From: Selenomonas sp. AB3002
GTDB taxonomy: Bacteria; Bacillota; Negativicutes; Selenomonadales; Selenomonadaceae
DNA length: 64,000 nt
Direction: 5' to 3'
NCBI RefSeq assembly: GCF_000702545.1
Contig: NZ_JNIO01000008.1
Span: 62,001 to 126,000, forward strand
The position numbers were made by a program, and so were the translations under genes. Position 1 is the stretch's first letter. Every line of letters begins with the position of its first letter. Shown here piece by piece: positions 8,348 through 16,292 of this stretch. Below the pieces are notes generated by a model. That model was not told where the DNA came from. It searched no databases and saw only the letters and a list, made by a program, of their open reading frames with translations.

Positions 8348-9487
8348 ATGAAGTTTCAGCTTATGTGCAAAGATGTCGTCGTGGGCAGCTTTGAAGTGAA
8401 TGAGCAGTCAGGGCGCATTGCCGGTGAGGTGCGGGTGGAGAATCGGGAATATCTGCCCTTGTCGGTTTTTTATAGCAGCGATTATCGGGGGGCATTGCAG
8501 AAGTGGATAGATAATCGCAGTGTTTCTGCCAATCGTCAGGATGTAGCAGCCATGCTGGCAGCTTATCAGGTGGAGACTCCCAGTGCCTTGTCCTTCAAGA
8601 GCTTGGGACTTAACTTGTCAGACCAGTATTGGTTCAAGCCGGAAGGGGCAGATTTCGGCTGGCACGATGTGAATTTGTTTGAGCATGACTTTGCGGAGCA
8701 GTCCTTCAGATCAATATCCGGACAGGACGGCTCAAGCTATACGCCGGACAGCAGTTCAAATGGTGACCTGCCAAAGTACTGGAAAATTGAGCAGGGCAGG
8801 AGAATCCTTTACAAAGAAGGCTCTGCCCCCTTTGACCAGCAGCCCTACAATGAAGTCTTTGCCGCACGGTTGCTGGAAATCCTGGGGTTGCCACATGTCA
8901 GCTATAGTTTGGTGCAGGATGAGAGCGGAGAAAAGGCATATAGTGCCTGTGAAACATTTGCCACAACCGAGACGGAGTATATCCCGGCGTTGGAGATTCT
9001 GGGAACTGTGCCAAAACTGAACCATGAAAACAGTTATCAGCACTTCTTTCGCTGCATGGAGGAGCTTTCTATTCCTGTGGTCAGGCAGGAGATAGATGAA
9101 ATGCTCATGTTTGATTACCTCATCAACAATGCAGATCGCCATTATGGCAATTTCGGCTTTGTCAGGAATGTAGAAACCCGCCAATTTGTTGGTATGGCGC
9201 CTATTTTTGACAATGGCAACAGCCTTTGGTATTTGCAGCTCAACAAAAGGATGAAGTTCAAAGACCAGCCCTCCAAGCCCTTCCGCGATACACATGCAGA
9301 GCAGGTAAAGCTGCTGGGCAGGACAGACCTGCAAGTGGCAAGGCTGGATGAAGCACTGCTTTGGCGGCTGATAGAAGATATATACAGCCAAAATGATCTT
9401 TTTGACAGAGAGCGTATGGACAATCTGCTCTATAATGTCAAAACAATTGCGGAGCAGATTGCAGGACGTCAGGACAGGCTGGCGTGA
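8348..9487 (+). CDS. HipA-like serine/threonine kinase
   Basis: 379 residues from the ATG at 8348 (GGAAGG 10 bases upstream; GTG at 8342 is possible). The C-terminal half carries HipA/phosphoinositide-kinase-fold signatures: NADRHYGNFGF (about 256-266, catalytic Asp in the DRH motif and metal-binding Asn) and PIFDNGNSLW (about 280, DFG-like FDNG). WKIEQG...LYKEG (about 140-155) would supply the nucleotide-binding strands and lysine. HipA kinases phosphorylate targets such as aminoacyl-tRNA synthetases and normally pair with a HipB repressor. No helix-turn-helix gene is next to this one. Its neighbour, 54 bases on, is a small HExxH protein. This may be a stand-alone HipA-domain kinase rather than a classical toxin. 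Confidence 0.7.
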   Translation: MKFQLMCKDVVVGSFEVNEQSGRIAGEVRVENREYLPLSVFYSSDYRGALQKWIDNRSVSANRQDVAAMLAAYQVETPSALSFKSLGLNLSDQYWFKPEGADFGWHDVNLFEHDFAEQSFRSISGQDGSSYTPDSSSNGDLPKYWKIEQGRRILYKEGSAPFDQQPYNEVFAARLLEILGLPHVSYSLVQDESGEKAYSACETFATTETEYIPALEILGTVPKLNHENSYQHFFRCMEELSIPVVRQEIDEMLMFDYLINNADRHYGNFGFVRNVETRQFVGMAPIFDNGNSLWYLQLNKRMKFKDQPSKPFRDTHAEQVKLLGRTDLQVARLDEALLWRLIEDIYSQNDLFDRERMDNLLYNVKTIAEQIAGRQDRLA

Positions 9488-9541
9488 TGAATCGGCCTAG
9501 ATATACTATTATAGGCTGCGCTTCTTTAGGAGGGGAGGAAT

Positions 9542-10021
9542 TTGTTTCAGGGTATTAAGCAGATGCTATGGAAGCACAGGGCCGACGGGCTTTTTGCAGC
9601 ATTATTTAAGAGGTTCCCACTCGTCCTTGCTGGCAAGATATACTACGCGCCTACAGGCTATCCCGGGCAGAAGGCGTATACATTTTTTGATGATGACGGC
9701 TCTTACCGCATAGTCATTGACCTTGGTGAGCACACTTCCCAGGAGGATGTGGAAAATTCCGTTTACCATGAGTTCCGCCACCTCATGCAGCATGAGATGC
9801 TGGAGGAGGGGTATATCAGGCGGTGCAACAGGCTGAAGCGGGATATGGCCTGGTATCTCTTTTCTCCCACGGAAATAGATGCGCGGGTCTTTGCCAGAAC
9901 CAGGGGGGAGATAGCAGATAGGCGCATCTTTGAGGAAATTGGCAGGCTGGATGATTTTGCTAATTCCAAGCTGTTTTTATACCGCTGCATGGAAATATCG
10001 AGAAAGTATGACGTAGGATAA
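9542..10021 (+). CDS. Small HExxH zinc-metallopeptidase-like protein
   Basis: 159 residues starting at TTG (M at 9563 also possible) after AGGAGGGGAGG. The centre holds VYHEFRHLMQHEM: HEFRH fits the zinc-binding HExxH motif on a predicted helix, and the following HE could supply further ligands. No signal peptide. The size and single motif recall ImmA/IrrE-like or other minigluzincin peptidases, though I cannot place it in a named family. It follows the HipA-like kinase in the same direction, so the two may form one transcription unit. Activity is unproven. Confidence 0.5.
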   Translation: MFQGIKQMLWKHRADGLFAALFKRFPLVLAGKIYYAPTGYPGQKAYTFFDDDGSYRIVIDLGEHTSQEDVENSVYHEFRHLMQHEMLEEGYIRRCNRLKRDMAWYLFSPTEIDARVFARTRGEIADRRIFEEIGRLDDFANSKLFLYRCMEISRKYDVG

Positions 10022-10041
10022 AGGAAGGAGATCTTGCTGAG

Positions 10042-10878
10042 ATGATACAGGATATATCACCCATGAAACTCAGGAACGAGTACAGGCCGGAAAAGGCGTG
10101 CGGACCGAAGGATACGGTAATATGCGTTCAGGGAGGCAGCTTGCTGGTGTGCGAGGGGGTAGCAGAGATATGTTTCCCCCTGCGTGAGGAACTACCGGCA
10201 GATGCGTCCTGCCGCTATTTGTTTTCCATAGACGAAAGAGACTTCTATCTGGCAGAGAGTGTGGCAGAATTGCCCGGGTATCATTACCTGAGCCTGAGGG
10301 ATATACGTTACAAGCTGAAGGGACCGCGTTTTCTGATGTATGCAGCTTATACAGCCTTCCATCTGGCTGTATGGTACCGGGACAACAAATTCTGTGGGCG
10401 CTGCGGCAGCAGGACAGTTCATTCAGAAAGTGAACGGGCCCTGAAATGCCCAGATTGCGGCCATGTGATTTATCCCCGGCTGATGCCTGCGGTGATTGTG
10501 GGGGTTATCAATGGCGACAGCATTCTCATGACGAAATACGCCAACCGCCCCATGTCCTTTTACGCCCTGATTGCAGGCTTCACGGAAATCGGCGAGACCC
10601 TGGAGGAGTGTGTGGCCCGGGAGGTCATGGAGGAAGCAGGGCTGAAGGTGAAGAACCTGCGCTATTACAAGTCCCAGCCCTGGGGCAGCGTACAGGATCT
10701 CCTGATGGGGTTCTACTGTGATGTGGACGGGGATACGGAAATAAAGCTGGAGAGAAATGAGCTTAAAGAAGGCCGCTGGGTGCCACGGGCAGAAATCGAG
10801 GGGCAGACAGATGATTTGAGCCTGACAAATGAGATGATGATGGTGTTCAAGGAAGGCAGAGAGCCAGGCGTGCGCTGA
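10042..10878 (+). CDS. nudC: NAD+/NADH pyrophosphatase NudC
   Basis: 278 residues. NudC hydrolyses NAD(H) to NMN(H) and AMP and removes NAD caps from RNA. An N-terminal domain is followed by a zinc ribbon (FCGRCG at about 117, CPDC at about 136). The Nudix box begins at about residue 179: GFTEIGETLEE, then the catalytic REVMEEAGL, matching GX5EX7REUXEEXGU. The SQPW signature that separates NudC from other Nudix enzymes follows at about residue 211. Length is near the family norm. GGAAGGAGA precedes the ATG. Confidence 0.93.
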   Translation: MIQDISPMKLRNEYRPEKACGPKDTVICVQGGSLLVCEGVAEICFPLREELPADASCRYLFSIDERDFYLAESVAELPGYHYLSLRDIRYKLKGPRFLMYAAYTAFHLAVWYRDNKFCGRCGSRTVHSESERALKCPDCGHVIYPRLMPAVIVGVINGDSILMTKYANRPMSFYALIAGFTEIGETLEECVAREVMEEAGLKVKNLRYYKSQPWGSVQDLLMGFYCDVDGDTEIKLERNELKEGRWVPRAEIEGQTDDLSLTNEMMMVFKEGREPGVR

Positions 10879-10904
10879 ATATACGCAGAAACAGAGTGTG
10901 CCTG

Positions 10905-10933
10905 TTGACAGCTGATACAGGCTGCTCTATAAT
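10905..10933 (+). promoter_or_regulatory. Consensus promoter of tmRNA
   Basis: TTGACA at 10905-10910 and TATAAT at 10928-10933, separated by exactly 17 bases: perfect sigma-70/A consensus. Transcription would start near 10940, about 30 bases before the mature tmRNA 5' end. Confidence 0.9.
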
Positions 10934-10970
10934 GAAGATAGCGTAATCGCTTGGTGTGTCTTTATCTTGT

Positions 10971-11319
10971 GGGGATGTAATGGTCTCGACGGGGATAGAT
11001 GGTATGTCGATAGCGAGCCGAGACGCCTGATCTCGTTAAAATTGGCAACTAGCTTAAATATAAAAGCTAACGAAGATTACGCACTGGCTGCTTAAAGCCA
11101 CCTCTCTCTGACTGACTCCCACTAAGACAGAAGAGAGGCCAAATGTGGGATACTTGGCAGGTTTTGTCCGAGGGCCTGCTGGGGAACTTTTTATCGGAAT
11201 CGGGATGAGGTTCCTTGTTTGTGGGGGGCTGATTCCTTAAACTAATCCACAAACTGCGCTCGGAGAAGTCGGTGTAGCAATATTTTCGGACAGGAGTTCG
11301 ATTCTCCTCATCTCCACCA
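10971..11319 (+). ncRNA. ssrA: tmRNA (ssrA)
   Basis: Single-piece transfer-messenger RNA that rescues stalled ribosomes. The 5' end GGGGATG pairs with CATCTCC before the 3' ACCA, forming the alanyl acceptor arm. The 3' half has a T-arm (GGAGTTCGATTCTCC). The tag frame, 11066-11095, reads GCT AAC GAA GAT TAC GCA CTG GCT GCT TAA, i.e. ANEDYALAA, ending in the protease-recognised ALAA. A perfect promoter lies upstream and two hairpins downstream. Confidence 0.95.
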
Positions 11320-11331
11320 AAAGAATAGTAC

Positions 11332-11360
11332 AGAGCCGTCCCGGCAGGGGCGGCTCTTTG
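11332..11360 (+). terminator. Terminator of tmRNA
   Basis: AGAGCCGTCCC pairs with GGGGCGGCTCT across a short loop, followed by TTTG. It lies 12 bases after the tmRNA 3' end. Confidence 0.7.
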
Positions 11361-11387
11361 ACTATGGAAAAATTTGCGGACGTCAAA

Positions 11388-11421
11388 GCGGCCCCCGGAT
11401 CTACACTCCGGGGGCCGTTTT
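11388..11421. terminator. Bidirectional terminator between tmRNA and mfrE
   Basis: CGGCCCCCGGA ... TCCGGGGGCCG is an 11-pair GC-rich stem followed by TTTT on the plus strand. It separates the converging tmRNA and fumarate reductase transcripts. Confidence 0.7.
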
Positions 11422-11469
11422 GAGATGTGTATATGTATATATGGGGCAAGCAAATGTTAGAGAAGCACC

Positions 11470-12333
11470 TTAGATCTTGAGCTTGGCCTGGGCGGAAACG
11501 TGGCGGTTGAAGCCTACATCTTCCTTGCTGAGGCCCAAGGCGAAGCCTACCAGCTGCTGCATGTGCAGGATGGGGACTTCAGCCTGGCTGTGGACGGCCT
11601 CGCGGCCTTCCGGCTCGTACATATCAAGCTGCATCTGACAGAGGGGGCAGGGGGTGACGATGGCATCGGCCTCTGCCTTGTTGGCGCTGTCCACAATCTG
11701 GCCAGTCACCGTGAGCACGTCGTGCTCTGCTGCCAGCTGGGCGTGGAAGCCGCAGCACTTGCGCTTGGCATCGAATTCCACGCTCTTGGCACCCAGGGCC
11801 TCGATGAGGCGCTCCAGGGACTGGGGATGCTTGCCGTCCTCGTGATTCATGATTTCCTGGGGACGGAGGATGTGGCAGCCGTAATAGCCTGCCACCCGCA
11901 GGTCGCTCAAGGGCTTGGTGATCTTGCCCTTCAGGAGGTCAAGGTTCTTGTCCAGCACCCAGAGGAAGTGGGTGATTTCGGAAGTGCCCTTGTACTCGTA
12001 GGGATGGCCGCCTTCTTTGAGGATGCCATTGACCTTTTCTTTGAGCTTGGGGTCGCTGTCCAGGCGGTGCTTGGCTGTGCGCAGTTGCAGGGTGCAGGTG
12101 TTGCAGACCGTCATGATGGGCAGGCCCATATGCTCGGCGATGGAGATGTTGCGGGCATTGACTGCCAGGGCTGCCAGATCATTGACGCCCTGAGCGTGGG
12201 ACGCGCCGCAACAGGTCCAGTTCTCGATTTCCACCAATTCGATGCCCAGCTTCTCGCAGACTTTGCTCATGGAAGTATAGGCCTCGGCAGCCGCTCCTTT
12301 CAGGACACAGCCGGGGAAAAATGCGTACTTCAT
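11470..12333 (-). CDS. mfrE: Fumarate reductase subunit E (CCG-domain, HdrB-like)
   Basis: 287 residues. Two cysteine-rich CCG domains of the heterodisulfide reductase B type are visible: FPGCVLKG ... WTCCGA ... CNTC (about 8-105) and GYYGCH ... RKCCGF ... PCPLCQ (about 155-240). In type-E succinate:quinone reductases/fumarate reductases (SdhE, MfrE) this subunit replaces the haem-containing membrane anchors and links the flavoprotein and iron-sulfur subunit to the membrane. It is the last gene of mfrA-mfrB-mfrE, starting 1 base after the mfrB stop. Alternative names are sdhE or hdrB-like. Confidence 0.85.
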   Translation of the reverse strand: MKYAFFPGCVLKGAAAEAYTSMSKVCEKLGIELVEIENWTCCGASHAQGVNDLAALAVNARNISIAEHMGLPIMTVCNTCTLQLRTAKHRLDSDPKLKEKVNGILKEGGHPYEYKGTSEITHFLWVLDKNLDLLKGKITKPLSDLRVAGYYGCHILRPQEIMNHEDGKHPQSLERLIEALGAKSVEFDAKRKCCGFHAQLAAEHDVLTVTGQIVDSANKAEADAIVTPCPLCQMQLDMYEPEGREAVHSQAEVPILHMQQLVGFALGLSKEDVGFNRHVSAQAKLKI

Positions 12334-12334
12334 A

Positions 12335-13282
12335 TTATTCTGCCTCCTTTTCCGCGGCCTTTACAACGGCTTGGATGGTCTTGATATCGGGGTTCACGGG
12401 ATGGGATTCCAGCGGATTCATCTTGCCCGTGTTCATGAGGCGCAGGGCCATGGGCAGGCGCAGGCCGGCCATGAGGAAGCCCTCGGACTTGATGTTGAGC
12501 TTGGACTCGTCCAGCATGCCGGAATCGGAGATGTCATCGTAGATGGCCTTGGCGTGCTTGCCGCCAACTCCCTGGCTGAGGCCCATCTTGAAGGTAGCTT
12601 CCTTGAGCTTCTCGATGGCACCGGCGGGGTCCAGGCCCTTGGGGCACTTGGCGGTGCATTCCTGGCAGTTGAAGCAGCGCCAGAGACCGGAATCCTGCAC
12701 AGCCTGGAGATGCTGCTTGGGGTCGCGGTTGCGGCTGTCTGCTACCAGGCGTTCTGCCTTCACGAATACGAAGGGATCCAGGAAGTCATCCTGGTTCAGG
12801 GTGTTCTTGTTGCATTCGGAAACGCAGGAGCCGCAGAGGATGCAGCCTGCGTATTTCTTGAATTTGTTGAATTCCTCAGGGCTCTGCTTGCAGCCGGTCT
12901 CTGCCGTGAATTCGGGCTTCGGCTCCAGAGCGGGCTTGATCTTCTTGAGTCGGGCATACTTGGGATCCCAGTCCACAATCAGGTCGCGGATGACACGGAA
13001 ATTGCCCAGAGGCTCGATGGTGAGGGTATCGGTGTCATAGCGCTTCAGCAGGTTCTCCACGAGAATCTCGCAGGCCAGCTCGGCATTGCCATTGACCTTC
13101 ACGGCGCAGGCGCCGCAGATGCTGGAGCGGCAGGAGCAGGTGAAGGAGAGGGTGGGGTCCTGGGTCTCTTTCACCACGGTCAGGGCTTCCAGGACAGTCA
13201 TGCCCACAGTCACAGGCAGCTTGTACTTCTGCACCCACTGCTTGCCCTCTACGGAGCGGTGTATATTCAGCGTTACGTCCAT
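12335..13282 (-). CDS. mfrB: Fumarate reductase iron-sulfur subunit
   Basis: 315 residues starting at ATG (MDVTLNIHRS), 1 base after the mfrA stop; an in-frame start further upstream would only overlap mfrA. An N-terminal plant-type ferredoxin domain has CSCRSSICGAC and a later C for a [2Fe-2S] cluster (about 55-80). Two C-terminal sets follow: CILCGSCVSEC (about 147) and CFNCQECTAKCP (about 205). In canonical SdhB/FrdB the last set lacks its second cysteine and holds [3Fe-4S]. Here the extra Cys suggests [4Fe-4S], as in type-E enzymes. It carries electrons between quinol and the flavin subunit. Confidence 0.9.
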   Translation of the reverse strand: MDVTLNIHRSVEGKQWVQKYKLPVTVGMTVLEALTVVKETQDPTLSFTCSCRSSICGACAVKVNGNAELACEILVENLLKRYDTDTLTIEPLGNFRVIRDLIVDWDPKYARLKKIKPALEPKPEFTAETGCKQSPEEFNKFKKYAGCILCGSCVSECNKNTLNQDDFLDPFVFVKAERLVADSRNRDPKQHLQAVQDSGLWRCFNCQECTAKCPKGLDPAGAIEKLKEATFKMGLSQGVGGKHAKAIYDDISDSGMLDESKLNIKSEGFLMAGLRLPMALRLMNTGKMNPLESHPVNPDIKTIQAVVKAAEKEAE

Positions 13283-13283
13283 T

Positions 13284-15125
13284 TTAGTACTTCCTTTCCT
13301 TCGGCTGATACTTCGTGATGACAACGTCCTTGTACTCGGTGTGGTAGCCGCCATCCTTCTTGAAAATCAGTGTGTGCTTGAGGAAATTCACATCATCGCG
13401 CTTCGGATAATCCCGGCGGGAATGGCCGCCACGGCTCTCCTTGCGGGCAATGGCTCCCTGCACGATGCTGTGGGACACCTGCAGGAGGTTCCCCAGCTCG
13501 ATGTACTGCTCGAAGGCGGTATTGTACACATGGGAGGTATCTCCCACGTAGCAGTGCTCGTATTCTTTCTCTAGGGCAGTGAGTTCCTGGGCTGCTTCCA
13601 GCAGCTGGTTCTCCTCACGGAAGACGCCCACCTTGTACCACATGGTGTTGACCATGGCATCACGGATCTCGGGCACAGTCTTGCCTGCGGAGCGGTCACG
13701 GGTGGTGACTTCCGTGAACTTGTCCTGCCACTTGGCGCAGTCCTGGGCCATCTTCTCCTGATTGCCCTCGTATTTGTGCTCCTTGGCATAGGCTGCGGCA
13801 CCGTCGCCTGCGGTGTGGCCGAAGACCAGCACCTCGGAGAGGGAGTTGGCACCCAGGCGGTTGGCGCCATGGATGGAAACGCAGCTGCACTCACCTGCTA
13901 CGAAGACGCCGGGCACACGGGAGGCGCCGGTGTGGAAGTCGGCCATTTCCAGGCCGCCCATGGAGTAGTGGCAGGTGGGAGCGATGGGCACCATTTCCTT
14001 CTTGATGTCCACGCCGGCAAAGCGCTTGGAGAGATCCCAGACCTGGCCCAGGCGCTCGTCGATGCGCTCGGGAGGAATGTGGCGGAAGTCCATGTAGACG
14101 CCTGCATGGATGCCTTCGCCGATGCCGCGGCCTTCCAGCATTTCCGTGGCAATGGCACGGGCCACGATATCGCGGGTGGCCAGCTCTTTCTTCTCAGGAG
14201 CATACTTGCCCATGAAGCGCTCGCCGTCCTTGTTGATGAGGAGAGCACCCTCAGCGCGGCTGGACTCGGAGAGCAGCACGCCGTTGGCGGAAAGGCCAGT
14301 GGGGTGGAACTGCACCATTTCGGGATCCTTGAAGGGGATGCCGATGTTCATGCCGGCCACGATGCCGTCGCCGGTGGAGCTGTAGGGATTGGAGGTGCGG
14401 ATCCAGTAGACCCGCCCATAGCCGCCGGTAGCTATGATGACGGTCTTGGCAGCCACGCCCAGGAGGTTGCCGCTGCGCATATCCATGGCGATGACGCCGT
14501 TGAGTTTGTCGCCGTCCATGCTGATTTCCAGCATCTGGCACTCGGAGATGAAGTCGATGTTGTTCTTCAGGCACTGCTCGAAGAGGGCGTGTACCATGGC
14601 GTGGCCTGCGCGGTCCTCGAAGTAAGCAGCCCTGGGGTGGGAGGAACCGCCCATCTTGCGCTGATGGAAAGCGCCGTCCTTCTGACGGTTGTAGGGATAA
14701 CCCATGAAATCCATCTCATAGATGTTCTCGCCGGCCCGCTGGGCGAAGTATTCCACTGCATCCTGGTCGCAGAGGTAGTCGCCGCCCTTGATGGTGTCGA
14801 ACATGTGGGAGTCCACGCTGTCCTCCGGGTCAGTGACGCCGGTGACGCCGTTCATGCCGCCCTGGGCCATGGTGGAAGCGGAGCGGGTGGGCACCAGCTT
14901 GGTCATGACGGCCACTTTCAGGTCCTTGTTCTCGGCTGCTGCCAGGGCTGCGCGCATGCCAGCGCCGCCGCTGCCGATAATCAGCACATCGTAGGTGACT
15001 TCACCTTTTTGCACAGATTTGGGAATGTTCTGCCCATTCCAGGTGAAGTATGACCCTGCAGCCAAAGCTACGCCTGCAGCTGCCGCACCTTTTATGAATG
15101 TGCGGCGTGAGATGGTAGTTGACAT
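13284..15125 (-). CDS. mfrA: Tat-exported fumarate reductase flavoprotein
   Basis: 613 residues. The N-terminus ISRRTFIKGAAAAGVALAAG is a twin-arginine signal, pointing to folded export to the periplasm. FAD motif IIGSGGAGMRAALAAAE (about 48-65). Catalytic regions include HPTGL, SESSRAEGALLINKDGERF, the HYSMGGLEM histidine region and the C-terminal FAD loop GANRLGANSLSE. With mfrB and mfrE this matches 8-methylmenaquinol:fumarate reductase, as in Wolinella, rather than cytosolic FrdABC. AGGAGGG precedes the ATG. A likely promoter lies at 15193-15222 on the minus strand. Confidence 0.92.
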   Translation of the reverse strand: MSTTISRRTFIKGAAAAGVALAAGSYFTWNGQNIPKSVQKGEVTYDVLIIGSGGAGMRAALAAAENKDLKVAVMTKLVPTRSASTMAQGGMNGVTGVTDPEDSVDSHMFDTIKGGDYLCDQDAVEYFAQRAGENIYEMDFMGYPYNRQKDGAFHQRKMGGSSHPRAAYFEDRAGHAMVHALFEQCLKNNIDFISECQMLEISMDGDKLNGVIAMDMRSGNLLGVAAKTVIIATGGYGRVYWIRTSNPYSSTGDGIVAGMNIGIPFKDPEMVQFHPTGLSANGVLLSESSRAEGALLINKDGERFMGKYAPEKKELATRDIVARAIATEMLEGRGIGEGIHAGVYMDFRHIPPERIDERLGQVWDLSKRFAGVDIKKEMVPIAPTCHYSMGGLEMADFHTGASRVPGVFVAGECSCVSIHGANRLGANSLSEVLVFGHTAGDGAAAYAKEHKYEGNQEKMAQDCAKWQDKFTEVTTRDRSAGKTVPEIRDAMVNTMWYKVGVFREENQLLEAAQELTALEKEYEHCYVGDTSHVYNTAFEQYIELGNLLQVSHSIVQGAIARKESRGGHSRRDYPKRDDVNFLKHTLIFKKDGGYHTEYKDVVITKYQPKERKY

Positions 15126-15192
15126 AGTACAAGCCCTCCTGTTGCGAAAAAATCATGCAACTCAAAATAACAATACAAAATAAATCGGCTTT

Positions 15193-15222
15193 ATTGTAGC
15201 ATTTACTATTGTCTATGGTAAA
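15193..15222 (-). promoter_or_regulatory. Probable promoter of mfrABE
   Basis: Reading the minus strand: TTTACC, 18 bases, then TACAAT preceded by TGC (extended -10). The start codon is about 70 bases downstream. Confidence 0.45.
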
Positions 15223-15285
15223 ATACATCTTTCTTATATGAGGTATTTGATTTTTCAATAGGTTTGGGAAGGGGCTATTGGAAAT

Positions 15286-15312
15286 TAAAAAGCCTTCCTC
15301 TGAGAGGAAGGC
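15286..15312 (-). terminator. Terminator of the LysR gene
   Basis: GCCTTCCTCTGAGAGGAAGGC is a near-perfect hairpin followed on the minus strand by TTTTTAATTT. It begins 4 bases after the lysR stop codon and isolates mfrA from read-through. Confidence 0.8.
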
Positions 15313-15316
15313 GGTC

Positions 15317-16216
15317 TTACCGTATGAACTGCAGGAATACCTGGGCAGCTTTGGACAGCTGCTGGTTTGCTCCGTAGGCTGCTACCAGTTGCCTGGCCTC
15401 TATATTTTCCTTCAGTGCGAAGAAGAAAGGAGGCTCCTTGCGGGCACCAAGCCTGATGAGCATATCCGTGATGAGGGTGGCTCCCATGCCACGGGAGCAA
15501 AGCTCTGCGGCGCTCAGGACGCTGTCTCCCTCGAAGACCTCACGGGGCTTCACGCCGGTGGTCTTGCAGAGATTGTCATAAATGGTCCTCATGCACCGGC
15601 TGGGTTTCAGGATGATGAAAGGCTCGTCCTGGAAAGCCTTGAAGGAAATGACCGGATAGGGCAGGGGCTGTACCCCGTTGTACTGGCTTACCATGGGGTG
15701 GTGCTGCGGCACTGCTACGAACACGCGCTCCTCCATGAGGGGAATGGTGCGGAAAGTATCCGGCAGAGGAGTGTAGAGCAGGGAAAAGTCCACGTGCCCC
15801 TGGAGGATATGCTCCTGGAGCCTGGAAGTTGAGCCTTCGACTACGGATAGTTGGATATTGGGATAGCGCTGGTGGAAGGCTACCATGGCATCTGCCAGAA
15901 CACATACAGAGCGGGTGCGGGAACTGCCTATGCGCACCTGCCCGGAGCGGAGCTCCGAGAGGTCGTCCACCCGGCTCAGGAGATTCTTGCGCAGGTCTTT
16001 CATTTGGTGGGCGGCTTCTATATAGATGCGTCCCGCCTCTGTCAGCTGCAAAGGGCTCTTGCTGCGGTCAAAGATCTGCATGCCCAGCTCTCCCTCGATT
16101 TTCTTGATGCATTGGGAAAGGGAGGGCTGGGAGATGAAGAGGTGTTTGGCGGCCAGGGAGAAAGTCCCGTCCTTGGCCACTTGCAATACGCTGCGCCATT
16201 CGTGTTCATCTATCAT
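15317..16216 (-). CDS. LysR-family transcriptional regulator
   Basis: 299 residues, standard LysR length. N-terminal winged helix-turn-helix (about 3-62): TFSLAAKHLFISQPSLSQCIKKIEGELG, then FDRSKSPLQLTEAG. The linker helix and a periplasmic-binding-protein-like effector domain (about 90-295) follow, with SSRTRSVCVLAD and GMGATLITDMLI. It sits directly upstream of mfrA in the same direction but is separated by a terminator, so control of mfrABE is plausible from position only. Ligand unknown. Confidence 0.88.
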   Translation of the reverse strand: MIDEHEWRSVLQVAKDGTFSLAAKHLFISQPSLSQCIKKIEGELGMQIFDRSKSPLQLTEAGRIYIEAAHQMKDLRKNLLSRVDDLSELRSGQVRIGSSRTRSVCVLADAMVAFHQRYPNIQLSVVEGSTSRLQEHILQGHVDFSLLYTPLPDTFRTIPLMEERVFVAVPQHHPMVSQYNGVQPLPYPVISFKAFQDEPFIILKPSRCMRTIYDNLCKTTGVKPREVFEGDSVLSAAELCSRGMGATLITDMLIRLGARKEPPFFFALKENIEARQLVAAYGANQQLSKAAQVFLQFIR

Positions 16217-16292
16217 AATATCCCTTCCTGTTTTCTTGATTTAAAATCGGCTGGCAGACAAGGCCGCCAGCCGATGGGGGAGCGATTCGGTT

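Noticed and set aside
15166-15240. Possible binding site of the adjacent LysR regulator before mfrA
   Set aside because: No clear T-N11-A dyad stands out from the AT-rich background.
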